A stretch of 64,000 nt of DNA from Gaeumannomyces sp. JS-464 (taxonomy: Eukaryota > Ascomycota > Sordariomycetes > Magnaporthales > Magnaporthaceae). Made by a program: the position numbers and the translations under genes. Shown piece after piece: positions 10,542 to 26,399 of this stretch. The notes under the pieces were generated by a model that saw only the letters and a program-made list of their open reading frames with translations, did no database searches and had not been told where the DNA came from. The stretch lies in contig NGZR01000005.1 in assembly GCA_002197995.1 (NCBI GenBank), forward strand, positions 310,001 through 374,000, read 5' to 3'. Position 1 is the stretch's first letter. Each line of letters begins with the position of its first letter.

Positions 10542-13102
10542 CTAATTAGTATTGCTTAAAAAAGCAATACAAACAGCAAAGTAAAAAATTTAAACGTTTA
10601 ATACCTTTTTCGAAAAAGCGATTAGGTTAACGTAAAAGTTTAAAAGCAAAGGAATCGAATTCCACTATTTGGTAACGCGTTACACGGGAGTCGATCACGT
10701 ACCAAAAGCACCTTTTTATTACAAGCGACTGGACTTTTGTTTATAAAATTTAAACAACTATAAAAAAAGCGTTACGTAATCCTTTTAAACACCTTTTTGC
10801 GTTAAACGACTAAACTTTTAAATCGATCACCTAAACGATATTGCTCGTCCCCCCCACCGACAACATATCTGATACCTCGGAATAACAAACAGCAAAAAAG
10901 CTTAGCAATAAGCAAAAAATAATTATAAAAAGCGCATTAATAACATTTAACCTCCCCAAATCCCTCGCAAAAAACATTAATATGCCCCTTTTATTAAAAC
11001 CATTATACAACTTTAAAAAATCACTAAACCAGGCTTCCATCGTTCGCCGGAACGTATAAATGCTTAAAACATTGCTCTTTTACGGTAACACATATAATAA
11101 TAACCTTTTAAACGACGTATTTAAAAACTACGCGGGGTAAAAAGCAAAGCACTTTAATAACCTCGATTTACAAATCACCCGCGTTTTTAAAAAGCATTTG
11201 GAAAATTATAAAATCCTTATACCCGGCCCACTAAAAGAAAAGCTTAGCGAAAGGATTATGCAAGTTATGCGATAAAAATTAATCCCTAAAATAACAACTC
11301 CTACTATAAAATTACACCTTTTTGCTTTCCAAAATCGCACAACCTTTTTAAAAGCTAATCCCCCGATTACTGTTACAAATGCCCTCGAAACAATGCGACC
11401 CGCCATTTCGTTAGCGAAGCTTACCGCCAAAATAACAAACTAGCGGAAATAAAATCCAAAAATCGCCAAAACGCTAAACTAAAGCTTCATTTCGTTTTTA
11501 TCGAAACTTTTTTACCCTTTTCATAAATAAAATCCCAAAACCCCCCATTTTTTTTTATTAAAAATTACCGTTTTCGAAAGCGCACCGATTCCTTAAACAA
11601 CTAAACTACCGCTCCCATACCTTTTGCAACCCCCTTTTTTACCCAAAACCGCACCGATCCCTTAAATAACCAATTTTCAGCTTTAACGAACATTTAACTT
11701 ACGCATATATAAAAGTCTTATTATAAGCAATACATAAAGCAAAAAAATCGTAAAAAAACCATTTAACCGATCGATAAATTACAAAATATAACAATATTAC
11801 GTCCCGATATAAAACCCCGGCGTTTGCGAAATTACTATATAAACAACTTCTTTTAAAAAGGTGCTTAACGCCGCCGTCGATAAAAGCTTAATAAAAGCAT
11901 TTTAAAGCGCGTGGGATAAAAAATACAACTATTCCGGTAATCCATATAATATCCTGGACGGCAAAATTTTATTTTTCGCAATTATATACGAAACTTTCGA
12001 AATACCTTTTTCATAGCTCCATGCGATTTTTTTAAGCATTTTAAAGTAAAGCAAAGTAATAGTACACCCGGTATATCGGGTATAGCTTTACCTTTCGAAA
12101 GATTTATATAATTTTTAAAACGCATTTCGATACCGAGGTTAACCAATTACTATATTATACAAACTAAAGCTTAATTATTTTCCAAATAATCCATTTAAAA
12201 ATCGCTAACGCAAACAAATCCAATATAAAAGTTTTGCAAGTTTTCCTAAATAAATTGCAAAACTGTTAACGCGTTTTCGAACCTTCCTATTAAAACGAAA
12301 ACCAGCTAATTGCGAGCATTTTAAAAGCAATTTAAAGCGTATCGAAGCTTAAAACCGTTTTTATAAATCCTAATAGGACTTTTAAAAGCCTATTTTCCCA
12401 GCTTAAAAGTACAATGCGAATGGAAGAAAACGCACGACCCCCCGGCATTCATTTTATAAAACGGAAATTTAAAAATTAAAAAATCGCAAAAAGGATAATA
12501 AAAGTCGAAACCAAGCATATAAACCCAAATCTTTTCGACCAAGCCCTTATCCACGTTTATATACACGCGGTTGCTAAATTTGCAAAAAGCCGGATTGCAA
12601 ATCGACACGCCAATTTTTTAAAAAATAACGACGATTTAAAAAACAATAAAAAGCATAAAGAAAAGCACAAAACAAACCACGCAAAAGGTATACCCAATTC
12701 CTCGTATTAATAAAGCCCGAAAATACCGACGAAAAGGAATAGCCATTTTTTAATTTTAACGATTAAAAACCCTAACCCTAACCAAGCTTTACTTTTATAT
12801 TCCTACGGATTAGGTATTAGTTTAACACAAAATTTAAAGCATTAAGCAATAGCAAAAAATCCTTCCAGATATAAGTGTAATAACAACTTTTACGGTTAGA
12901 AAGGATTAAATTTACGCACTTTAACGCTATAAGCCAAATTTCGTCGTTAATACAAACGGGCATAAAAAACGCGTAATTTTCGGATTAGGAAAAGCTTTTC
13001 CAATATCGGAAAATTATTATTCCAACCCCGATTAGCTATATTACGTTTTTCGTAATTCCAATTTCGACCCTTTTCCTGCTATACTTTACAAATATAAATG
13101 CA

Positions 13103-14350
13103 TTGCACGTTTACCTAAATAACACGCGCAATAAGCTTATAAAAAACAACGGTACGCGCGTTCCGATTATAAAAAAGCACGGCCACCTTTGGTTTTTTCT
13201 TAACAACGTTACCCACGTTACGACGGCAATCAGCTTTATAACGGAAACAAAAATCGCGAAAGCAGTTTTCCTTACGAAAGCTAAGCTAAAACGTATGTAT
13301 AAGCGCTTTAGGCACCCATTTATCGACAAACTTTAAAACGTTTTAAAACGTGCAAAGCACGAAGCTAATCGCAACGCTTTCGCAATAATTAACCGAATGT
13401 GCCATTTTTATTAAAAAAAAGGTTTTACATTATAACGCTTTTAATTTAAACTTTAAAACGATATCGATTTTAATTACGAAATAATTGCAAACGTGTTTTA
13501 CATCGATTATAAACCAATCTTTTACGTAATTAATACGAATATAACTTTTAATATTACAGCGCTTTTTAAAAACATATCGGTAAAAAAAACGTGGGAAGCT
13601 TTTAAACGGTGCTAAATCGACGTTTATTTAAAGCCTTTTAACGTAATTTTTATAATGCTAGTACTAATTTCGCCGCGAGCGAATTTTAAACGAAAGCAAA
13701 GCTTTTTAAAATTACTTATAAGCAGGTTTTAATTAAAGCGCATTAATTAATCGGCAAAATTAAAAAATATTACGCTTTTTTACGCCGGGCTTTTAATATT
13801 ATCCGATAAAAGTGCTTAATTATACACCTCGAATTAATGCTCCAAAAATTAGTAAAAGTCGTAAACGATACGGCCGGCCTTAACGAACTTGTTTTTACAT
13901 TGCTTATTTTTAAAGCAATGCTTTAAATTAATAACGAATCGCCACTTTTACAAACCTAGGTATAAAAAGCCGTTGCAATTAAAAAAGCCATAAAAAAATC
14001 CGGATTTTACACGATAAACGACGTATATAAAAAGCATTAATTGCACGTAACGAACCGAACATAAAACGAGTGTTTTCGAGCTTTTTAGTTTTAAAAAGCG
14101 AGGTTTTGGTATTTCGGGGAAAAAACGGATAATAAGGCTTTTATAAAGTCCTATTTACAATAAACACGTTAATTACGGTAAAAACGATTAACGGTAACAC
14201 AACTTTTAAAAGCACGGTGGTTAAACCTTATTATAAAACAAAAAAACCTATTATGCAAAAATCCGAAAAGCAATTAGCACCTTTCGAATACCTTAAGCCC
14301 GAACAGCTAAAACGCCGAAAAAAACCCCCGAAAAAAAAGGCCGCAAAATA
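13103..14350 (+). pseudogene. Decayed integrase region of the copia element
   Basis: The stretch 13103-13336 is still open for 77 codons and reads like the region before a copia integrase, with WFFLNN, FLTKAKLKRMYKRFRHPF and IDKL. Downstream the frame is studded with stops at codons that RIP would create. Near 14210-14250 a VVKPYY-like tail (KARWLNLIIKQK) marks the end of the integrase C-terminal region. It cannot be functional. Confidence 0.7.
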
Positions 14351-14589
14351 GTAAAACAAAAAGCCCTAAAATTAAATAACCATTTTATTTAAAATTATTG
14401 TATTACCTAAAGTTTTTAATAAACGAAACCGCTTTTGCAAAAACGTATAACTAGCAGTTGCAGTAAAACGAAGCTTTCGGCAAATGCATACGACATTTTT
14501 AAGCGCTAAAAAGCACTAATTTTACCAGTTAGCGATTCGATTTAAACAAAAAGGCAAAATTATAGCTCCTGGTTTACCATTTAAGCAAT

Positions 14590-16095
14590 TAATTTAACAA
14601 AAACTAAACGCATTTATCGGCGTTAAAATAATTAAGCCGATTATTAAAAGGACTTTTAACAAAGCCACGATTTTTAAATTACGAATTGTGAACGAGGTAA
14701 AAAGGCAAACTTTAAAGCCTTTTAAAAAATCGAAACTCGTAATTACAAAATACAACGACGAAAAAAAAACAATATTTTTACGCAATTTCCTACGATTATA
14801 AAATGTAATTAACGATTAATCCTAGCGATTGCACTATCGTTTACGCTTATAAAATTTAATTTAATAATCCGAAATATTAGCCAAACATATACCCAATCGG
14901 AATTAAAACTGCAAAAAAACGTTTTCCTGCGTTTATTTAAAAAGTTATTAGCATAGTTTAAACCGGGCACGTTATTTAAAGTGATTAAGCCTTTTTACGG
15001 GATCGCGAAATTAGGCTTGCATTGGTTCGTTACTTATTAAAAGCATTATAAAAACGCTTAAATTGCCAAACGTCGAGCTACGATTTTTGCTTGCTTATTT
15101 CGGAAAGCGGATAAAGCTTTAGGATCGTAAGCATGCAAATAAACGACATTTTAAATCTTAAAAATCCGGACTTTTTAATAAAAAAAGAATTAGCGATTTA
15201 AAAAGCAGGCTTTCGTGTAAAACCAAAATTAATTTTTAAACCGGAAAACGAAACCGACTTTAACGGGTGCAAAATCCTAATAAAAAATTATAAACTCGAA
15301 ATTCGATAAAAAAACAAAATAAAAAGCTCGAGCTAATAAAAACCGATTTAAAAAGCTTAAATTATAAATATATCGTTTAAAAAGCTTAAAACGCATATAT
15401 TAGTTTTATATGCCAACCGAAAGCCGCATTCGATTATTTCGTAACGGCGTAAGCTAAAAACCCAAATAAAAGGACATGGTTAAGCTAAATAAAAAAATTA
15501 AATAGCAAATCGATAACGCATAAAAAAGGCTAAAATACGTTTTATTAGATTTGTAAAAAACCAACCTTTACGCTTTCGTAAACGAATTATTCGTAAACAA
15601 TCCAAATTTAAATTTACAAATCGGGTTTGTAATTATACTAGGCAATAAAAAATCCGACGATTAAAAAACTAACTTTTAACTAATCGGAAACATTTTGCAT
15701 TAAACGTTAATTAAATGCAAAAAGGTTATAAAAAGCGTTTTCGCAAATAAAATTTACGAAATAATTAACAAATTCGATATAACCTACGTTTTTAATTTAA
15801 CGCTTGTAATAATTTTTAAAAAGGCTAAATTAAAAAGCCCCGAAGCTAATAATTTGCATTAATAGCTTTTCGCTATATTAATGCTTTATACAATTAGGCA
15901 TAATAGCGGAAAAAAAAGCTTATAATCGATATTATAGCATTTAAAAAATCCTATAAAAGCCGCGAAATTAACGAAATCCGTTAAATCGCAAAATTAAATA
16001 ATTCGGCAAACGCGATAATTAAAAATCAGCTAAATAAAACTTTAAAAAATTTAGTTATAAGTAATACGACAACGGTACAAATCGAAGGTTAAATA
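14590..16095 (+). pseudogene. Decayed reverse transcriptase and RNase H of the copia element
   Basis: Fragments in order are NEVKRQTLKPFKKSKLVI, YNDEKKTI, SQTYTQSELKLQ, KPFYGIAKLGLHWF, and further on LIIDIIAFKKSY, the remnant of an RNase H C-terminal segment. All sit on the plus strand, interrupted by many stops. The catalytic aspartate motifs cannot be read with confidence. Confidence 0.65.
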
Positions 16096-16738
16096 AAGCG
16101 CGAAAAACAATAAAAAAAAAGCGAAAAAAAACTGTTAAAATCGATTTATTGTAACTTAAAAATAGCTAATAATGTAATTAAAAAAAACGAAATTATTAAA
16201 ACGCTAAAATAACCGGAAAACGATCCTACGAACGACCATTTTAAGCTTTAGGAAAAACCTTTACCATTGCCGAACATATTACCAGCTTATTTATTAATAT
16301 TATTAGCATTTTTATCCTTTTTTCCCTTTTCGGCCATTTTTCGTTTTTATCCTTATTATCGTTAAAAGCTTTAAATAAACTGTCTTTTACTTTTAAAAAC
16401 GCCGCATCAAATATACGTTAAACGGCAACGCGGCCCGCCGCTTTCCGCTTAGTAGCACTTATTTTAATAAAATTAACGTTAACCTTACCAGCCTATTCCT
16501 CCTTTTTAAAAAGGATTATACATTTAATAATAATGCGCCATTTCGCGAAATTTTAAAAACAGCTAAAGCACGGTTAACAAAGCATTAAAACAGCTAAATA
16601 AAAAATTAACTATTATATTTATTATATAGTAATTTCGCGGAAATATTTAATTACAAACTTTTTAATTAAAGCTATTGCGATTTTAAAACTACCGGTCGTT
16701 AGCGCAAAAGATTAGCAAACCAAAACTTAAAAAATCAC

Positions 16739-16970
16739 TTATACCGGCTGGTACGAATAACCAAAAGCATAAAACCAGCAACGGTTACCGACCGGCTCGG
16801 TATTAAAACACCTAATTTTATCGGATTTGCCGGCCAAAAGAAAGTTAAAGCAATTTAAGCATAAAAACGATTTTTATTTGCCTTTTGCAAAGCGCGGGCG
16901 AGCAAGGGATTTGCCTTTTCCCTTTTTGGCACGAATTTTTTTAACGCCACTATTTAAAACCGTTTTAACG
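16739..16970 (-). pseudogene. Antisense Cys-rich reading frame inside the element
   Basis: On the strand opposite to pol, one frame stays coherent for about 75 codons with a single internal stop of a type RIP creates. It reads a basic stretch (AKKGKGKSLARPRF) followed by CLNC, IRCFNTEP and NRCWF. The Cys spacing recalls a zinc-binding motif whose last cysteines have been mutated. The frame ends at 16739-16741. I do not recognise the family, and it may be a coincidence in AT-rich DNA. Confidence 0.35.
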
Positions 16971-17515
16971 CTAATTTAACCTTTTTTAACGGATTTGCCT
17001 TTACTAGCTTTTTAAACGAATGGATATTATCGCGGTAATTAATCGAATAGCAAAACAGTAAAGCAAAAATCGGCAAATAAGCAAGCAAGCAGCGGGGATA
17101 TCGATATTTATGGTTATAAAAATCAAATTTCAAATTACAACGATTAAAGCTTACGGCTTTTAAAATATCCCAAACCCTTTAAGTTATCCTTCCGATTTGC
17201 TTTTTCCTATTACACCGATCAGCACGCACACGGCTTAATAAATCTTTATTAATTTATTTACTGCTATTATGCGCACTTAATCCGGCATTACCTAATCCCA
17301 CGAGCGTTTAACTAAACATTACCCCATTTTTATTATTTTTATTCACAATTATTATTCACAATTCTTATCGATATTTAGCATAATCCCTTTGCCCTTTTTT
17401 CCTTTATTTTCAAAGCAGTTACCAAATCCGGATTCCTTTGTATTAGTATTATATAAATCCCGGGATTTGGAAAACGAGCATTTACCGATGCACGCGTTTA
17501 AAAAAAAATTGCCAG

Positions 17516-17750
17516 TGTTAATCCACGTAATTTAGCGCGTGCATTTAGAAAAGGCCTACGCTTCGTGGAGCCGCAGGCCTACGGGCCGTGCGCTTCCACG
17601 AGCTTATAAAAGGGGATTTTGTAATCCCCTTCTTGTAACTAGATTCCTACACAGACATGCATCACTACAAACACCAGTTCCAGATTTAAGATCTTTGTTT
17701 TTTCCTTTTAGGAGATTTCCGTGCTTACAGGAGTACCACTCCTACTAACA
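17516..17750 (+). repeat. 3' LTR
   Basis: This 235 bp LTR begins TGTTAATCC and ends CTACTAACA. It matches the 5' LTR except for transitions and about one indel. The hairpin is AGGGGATT-TTGT-AATCCCCT (17611-17630), with pairing kept although both arms differ from the 5' copy. Its second half keeps C and G where the 5' LTR has T and A. Confidence 0.93.
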
Positions 17751-17755
17751 GGTTA
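17751..17755. repeat. Right target-site duplication GGTTA
   Basis: This is an exact copy of the GGTTA at 10301-10305. It confirms both element ends. Confidence 0.9.
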
Positions 17756-18086
17756 GGCTTTAAGTTAAATATCGGACGTGCGATCCTAGCTTGAAATCCG
17801 AGTTAATCTTTCGTTTTTACTTAATTTTGCATTTATTTTCTTTATCCCTTTTTTTTTTCTTCCTTTTTCCAAGTACCTCATATCTTTATCCAGCATTCTC
17901 CCTGGCTATCCTCTTTCTACCACCTAGTTCCCCCCAGCTGGGAGGTTATCACAAAAAATTGAACGAGTAGAGCGCAAAGGCGGTATCTATTCTTCTCCTT
18001 TTTGCAACATGTTTGTGACTATTCCATCTTATTAAAACAACAACCAAGCCAGCCAAGCGTGAAACCAGACCAACCTCTAACAGACT
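17756..18086. other. Flank between the retrotransposon and PRP22
   Basis: This is moderately AT-rich, with a poly(T) tract near 17848-17862. It is probably the PRP22 3' flank, perhaps lightly affected by RIP spreading. No gene is seen. Confidence 0.5.
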
Positions 18087-21647
<3,561 letters not shown>

Positions 21648-22874
21648 TTTCGCGATGTGCTGTCCGACGGTCGAGACGGCTGATTGAAGGGTTCAGGACG
21701 CACGACGCGATTGAGTCGAGCCGGAGGCGTTGGATTGCGGACTGGATGGCAGAAACAAGGAATCGCCTCGGGAGGAAATAGGAAGGCGGTGAGCTAGCTC
21801 CATAGGCACGTGAGATGTGAGAAACCCAAGGAAAAGGGAATTCCAACAAAAAAAAAAAAAGGAAAACGAAACAAAAGGAAATTTTTAATAGGATAAGGAA
21901 AAGAAAAGGTAAATCGGTGAAGAAATAGAAAAAAAAACGGACAGGGGAGAGGTGACAGAATAAAAGGTTGGATTTCACAAAGCGAACCTTTCGTAGCCTT
22001 CTACCTTCTTTTAACTTTTAATAGACAACCACTTTGTGAAGGTCGATGCTATACTTTCGTCTACTACCCCATCCTAGTTTCTTTCTCTCTCATGGATACA
22101 CACTGGATTCGAACTGAAGTCTCTTGTCGCTTCACCGAAACAAACTCTCACAGGTCCTTTTTGCGCCTGTTCAAGCACGCAACAACACCGCTCTACACCG
22201 GCTTCTATCCCATTAGTTGAAGATCTCCGACAATGACCCCATGGGGATCTGAACGAGGCACGTTCCCCAAATAAAAGCCGGCGTCCGTATAAAGCACACG
22301 GCCGGGCTAGCTGCAACATTCTACAAAAAAAAAAAAGGGAGATTTAAAAAGGACAAGGGGGAAAAGATACGAGAAAGGGGTTTAATAACAGGAATAAAGC
22401 ATAGGGGAAAAATTAACCAGAAGAAACAGGGAAAAAAATTGTAAAAAAAGGAGACAAGAAAGAGACAGGAAAAGACTTAAGAAAAAGGATTGAGAGCAAT
22501 GAGGGTGCCGTCATTTTTGTCGTGGACGAAAAGAGATTCTGCATCTCCTTTGCAAGGTAATGGAAAGGCACGTGACCGACACTCCGCGGCGAGAATTGAC
22601 TCCGCCATTACGCAACCAGACTCCGCCACGCTAGTCGTCTGACTGGGGCTGCTGTAATGCACGCGCCCCGTTTCCCCTCAATCGTTCACCCCGTTTGCCA
22701 GGCGGACTTCGACCAAAGTTCGGCTGGTTGGACGAAGGCATTCCATTCCAAACGTCATCCCCGATAACCCACGACTCGACACCTCCTCACAGCAACTCGC
22801 GCCCGCCTTCATTCGCAACCTATACAAAACACAACACAGCCCGTCTTTTCCTTTACGACCCGTGACCCGCGACA
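21648..22874. other. Intergenic between PRP22 and the PMP3-type gene
   Basis: The flanking genes are divergent. The region includes purine-rich, low-complexity DNA (21840-21960 and 22320-22490). A T-arm-like GGATTCGAAC lies near 22106, but no tRNA fold can be built around it. No coding gene is seen. Confidence 0.5.
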
Positions 22875-23547
22875 ATGTGTTCCGCCGACGTCTTCCTCGG
22901 CCTGCTCGCCATCCTCTTCCCACCACTGCCGGTGAGTGGCCTCCAGGCAGCCATGCTCACACTTGGGCGAGGCTTGTGCACTTCGTCTCCCGTGCACTAT
23001 TACCACGCCTGCTAACCAACCCAACCCCAACGCGCAACAGTCTGGGTCAAGAGGGGAATCTGCTCGGCCGACTCTTTAATCAACATCCTTCTCTGCATGC
23101 TGGGCTTCGTACGTCATCCCTCCTTCCCCCTCCCTTGTTCTCTACGACAACAGGATCGAAACCCCGCTAACCTCATCGCCGAGCCCCAACCCGCAGCTCC
23201 CCGGCCTCCTCCACGCGTGGTATATCATCGCCAGCTACCCCGAGCCCGACTACGACTACCTGGGCGCGCCCCAGGACGCCGAGCGCGTCACCTACGTCTT
23301 CGTCCACGGGCCCCCGCCCCAGCAGCACAACGCCCAGTACCAGTCGCAGCGGGCCCCGAAGCCCTCGGGCGACAACAACAGCAGCAGCCAGAGGACGTAC
23401 GGCACCAACAACGCCAGCGGCCAGAACCCGCAGCAGCAGCAGCAGCAGCAGCAGGGCGGCGCTGGAGAGGGCTCCAGCGACGGCGCCGCCCCGCCCAGCT
23501 ACGCGCAGGTTGTGGCTGGTGACAACAAGATACAGACGCACGACTAA
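22875..23547 (+). CDS. Plasma membrane proteolipid 3 (PMP3/UPF0057) family
   Basis: Small PMP3 proteins sit in the plasma membrane and affect membrane potential and salt or cation tolerance. Three exons fit: 22875-22932, 23041-23108 and 23197-23547. The introns have donors GTGAGT and GTACGT and AG acceptors. The protein is about 158 residues. It begins MCSADVFLGLLAILFPPLP (first membrane segment), then VWVKRGICSADSLINILL and LPGLLHAWYIIASYPEPDY (second membrane segment). The two-helix core is the whole of yeast Pmp3. Here, as in other filamentous fungi, a long hydrophilic tail follows, with a polyglutamine run of eight and a PPSYAQVV motif. The PPxY element is the kind bound by WW domains of Nedd4/Rsp5 ubiquitin ligases, which is an inference for its turnover. 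Confidence 0.9.
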
Positions 23548-24193
23548 GCCGCCCCTTGTCATGGCACCATGGCTTCATCCCGACTCGCGTTCCCCCACGT
23601 GTTCATACGCCATCGCCGGCATATCCCGGCTGTAGCCTCGTATGCGTAAGGCCTGAGGGTAGAGGTTAATAAGGAAGAGCTACACACCTACGTTCGTCGT
23701 TATTGTTGTCGTCGGGACCGGAGATGCCTCTTTGAGGTTGTTCCTGGTCCTACAAGGCGGAAGCCGCGTTCATCTTTGTGCTTCTTGGGAGTCCGTTGTA
23801 TCTATGTCTTGCTTGCTTGGGTAGGTTCCGTTGATCATATTGGAGGGTTCTGGTTTCCTCTTCTTTTTCTTGTTTTGCTTGTTCTTTGTGAAAGGTATTC
23901 CCCCGCAATATTGGACCATCAGCGGTCGCTTTCACTCTCTCGTTTTTGCTTCCTCGCCATGTCTGCGTTGCAATATCGGACGAGTCCATACGACTCAGAG
24001 TGTACGTCTATCAGCAGGCCTTGATGGGTTGCTGTGATTATATGGCTGATAATGCGGGCGGGCCGGGCACCTTGGTTCTCCTTTTTACATTGATTTGTTT
24101 ACATATGGTACAATTCAGTTTATCATAATATTTTGCCGGTGAACACTGCACAGCGTTTCAACCCGGATTCTGCCAAGACAAGTCGGTCCAACC
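23548..24193. other. Convergent intergenic region
   Basis: This probably holds the 3' untranslated regions of the PMP3-type gene and ATP25, which point at each other. It is T-rich. No separate gene is seen. Confidence 0.55.
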
Positions 24194-26399
24194 TTACAAG
24201 GCCAACATCCTCATCATCCTCAGGATCTCACCATCGGGCCTGGACTCGGCGTTGGCGTCAATCTCGGGTGCGCGGCGCTGTCGGGCGCGGGGGTCGAGCA
24301 CGGCCATGCAGTCCAGACGGCAAGGCCTAGGGTGCCCGTGAGCTTGACGGGCTCGGGCGCCTCGGCCAGCGCCTGCGGCACGGCGGTGCGCAGCGCCTCG
24401 AGCGCGACGTCGGCGCGGCCCAGCTCGGCGGCGTGCCGGAACAGCCACCAGTACAGGTCCGGCGAGCGGGGCACGTCGTGGCACGCGGGCAGGCGCCACG
24501 CGTCCCAGAAGCCCGCAAAGTCGCCCGCCGCGGACCGCGCCTCCATCAGCGCCTGGATCTCCGCCTCGGGCGGGCACGGCAGGCCGCTCAGCGCGCGCAG
24601 GTCCTCGAGGCCGTCGCGGAGCGCGCGGGGCGTCATCAGCGACGGCCCTTGCTGCTGCTGCTGCTGCTGGTCGTCGATGAGGGTGTTGTCGGTCCGGGCT
24701 TCGACCTGTCGCGCGCGACGGGCCCGGCGAGGCCGCGCTGCATAGACGTAATGACATCATTGGCCAGGACGGGCATGCCGCGCTCGTGCATCGTTTGCAG
24801 CAGCTCGGCGGCCAGCTCGGCGCACTCGTGCAGCCGAGTTGGAGCGGAGCCGGCATCGCCGTCTTTGCTCTTGGTTTCTGGTGTTGCGAACAACGAGCGC
24901 AGGATGCGCAGGGCATCGTCGCGGGCGATGGGGATGCCGACCATCTGAGCCTCGGACACGAGCTGGCGCATCTCGGCAAAAGCGTCGTCGCTGACCGCCG
25001 GGACCTGCATTGTTTTGGACGCAATGAAGGCACGGAAGGACCAAGTGTCGGCTGGCGGGAGGCCCGAGACGGCAATATTGACCAGAGAGGATAGCTTTGC
25101 CACATATTGTTCGTCCCTGATTGGCGCTCCATCAACGAAAGCCTTGATCTTGTCCATAAACTCTAGTTTCCGCTGGGGACTATACGACAGCTCATGCGAA
25201 AAGGCCGCGCGATCTGTGTTAAACAATTCTTCCAGGGGCACATCGTCCTCGCCCTCCCCGCACTGTGCTATAGCTTCGGGGCTGTGACGGATCAAAGTCA
25301 GGGAACGGTCCGGGCGCCGCTTTCGGGGCTTTGCCGGTGACTTGAGAGCACTGGGGTCCCTATCGGCGGCCTCGATGGCCTCCCTGTCCCTATTGCTCTT
25401 CTTCAACACGCCGCCCCACAACCTCTCGAGGCCGAGCTCCTCGCGCTTTGCCTCGTTGAACATCTGGACCACGATGGTGGTGCCGGAGATGGGCTGGCCG
25501 AAGCCGCTAGGGCGCCCCTGGTCGTCCACCAGCGTGGTCTCAGCGGCGGGGTCGAGGTTCCAGCCGAGGGTGCCGAGGTTGACGCAGATCCAGCCGGTGC
25601 TGATGCCGTCGTCGCCCTTGTCGAAGGAGGAGTCGCCGACGAGCTTGGCGCGGCGGGCGCGGCGGCGCATCTTGATCTTGAGCTCGTTGCGGCCCAGCAG
25701 GCCGTCGGCGTGGGCGGTGACGCCGTGCTGCCGCAGCCAGCGCACGAGCCGGTCGGCCGAGACGTGCAGGTGGCGCTCGCTGCGGGCCGTGCCGAACATC
25801 ATGAGCAGCTTGGGCCCGAGGGCCGGGGGCGGGTCGAGCGAGCGCAGGTCGAGCAGGCTGAGGTCGTCGAGGCCGAGCTCCTCGCCCACGAACTTGATGA
25901 GGGGTTCCGTGACGCGGGCGAGTCCTCGGGTGTCGCGGGAGGGGCGCCTGGTGCGGCACTAGAGTGGGGTGGCGCGGCGGCTCAACGTCGAGATACCAGG
26001 GTGTGGAGGGAGACGTAGAGGAGACGGCCGAGGCCCTCGAGGCGTCCGCATCTGCTCCTGTGGTGGGAGCATCGGCGCCTGCCCCTCTACGGGGCTAGCC
26101 GTTGATTCTAGCTCCTCCACCAACTCTTCTTTTGCTCTTTCTTGTAGCCCATCTTGCTCGCCGTCCTCCACAGGCGCATCTGCGTCGGTCGCACTGCTGT
26201 TAGAATTGGTTGCGGAGAGGGGCGAGCTCTCGATGCTGCTCGAGAAGTATCGTGGGCGGGTCAAGGCCACAGTGGCGGGGATAGACTGCACGGGGGTCCT
26301 CGATGGTCGCAATGTCGGCTTCCCAGTGACTAACAGATTTATGAGAGTTGGCGCTCTGGCAAGGCTGCATGCGCACCGTTGTGAGGAGCGAGCAGCCAT
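24194..26399 (-). CDS. ATP25: Mitochondrial ATPase synthesis protein Atp25, frame broken as read
   Basis: Atp25 stabilises the mRNA for ATP synthase subunit 9 and helps assemble its ring in mitochondria. The start at 26399 gives MAARSSQRCACSLARAP, a basic N-terminus fitting a mitochondrial presequence. After PWYLDVEPPRHPTL comes the RsfS-like domain with EELGLDDLSLLDLRSLDPPP, FGTARSERHLHVSADRL and TGWICVNLGTLGW. The long helical Atp25 domain follows, and the C-terminus reads RPDGEILRMMRMLAL. Five breaks, each repaired by one added base, lie near 25992, 25955, 25913, 24687 and 24325. One falls just before a CAG repeat (24649-24669). After repair the length is about 735 residues, near the family norm. 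No intron is needed. Confidence 0.85.

Larger units (their letters stand above)
10306..17750 (+). mobile_element. RIP-degraded Ty1/copia-type LTR retrotransposon
   Basis: The element is 7.4 kb, bounded by TG...CA direct repeats and a GGTTA duplication. The interior is extremely AT-rich and full of stops, which fits repeat-induced point mutation. Decayed plus-strand translation still shows an H2C2/integrase part (13103 onward, with RMYKRFRHPFIDKL). It is followed by copia-type reverse transcriptase pieces: RIVNEVKRQTLKPF with KSKLVI (14676-14775), QTYTQSELKLQ (about 14881-14930) and FKVIKPFYGIAK (about 14967-15030). An RNase H-like remnant lies near 15900-16060. The order integrase before reverse transcriptase identifies Ty1/copia rather than Ty3/gypsy. 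The 5' third (10542 to about 13000) is where gag should lie, but nothing there is readable. No intact protein can be made from this copy. Confidence 0.88.

Noticed and set aside
12770..12782. CCCTAACCCTAACC resembling telomere repeat
   Set aside because: Only two units, inside the retrotransposon interior where C-poor, A-rich DNA makes such a match likely by chance.
10600..17500. Alternative view of the AT-rich block as a centromere or mitochondrial insertion
   Set aside because: The paired LTRs, perfect target duplication and copia polymerase fragments explain the block as one RIP-mutated element.
22080..22320. Possible tRNA genes, suggested by GGATTCGAAC near 22106 and GGATCTGAACGAGG near 22245
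   Set aside because: No matching acceptor, D or anticodon arms could be paired on either strand.
24332..24745. Plus-strand frames over ATP25 and similar antisense frames over the other GC-rich genes
   Set aside because: High third-position GC leaves long shadow frames opposite real genes; the sense protein matches its family and the antisense does not.
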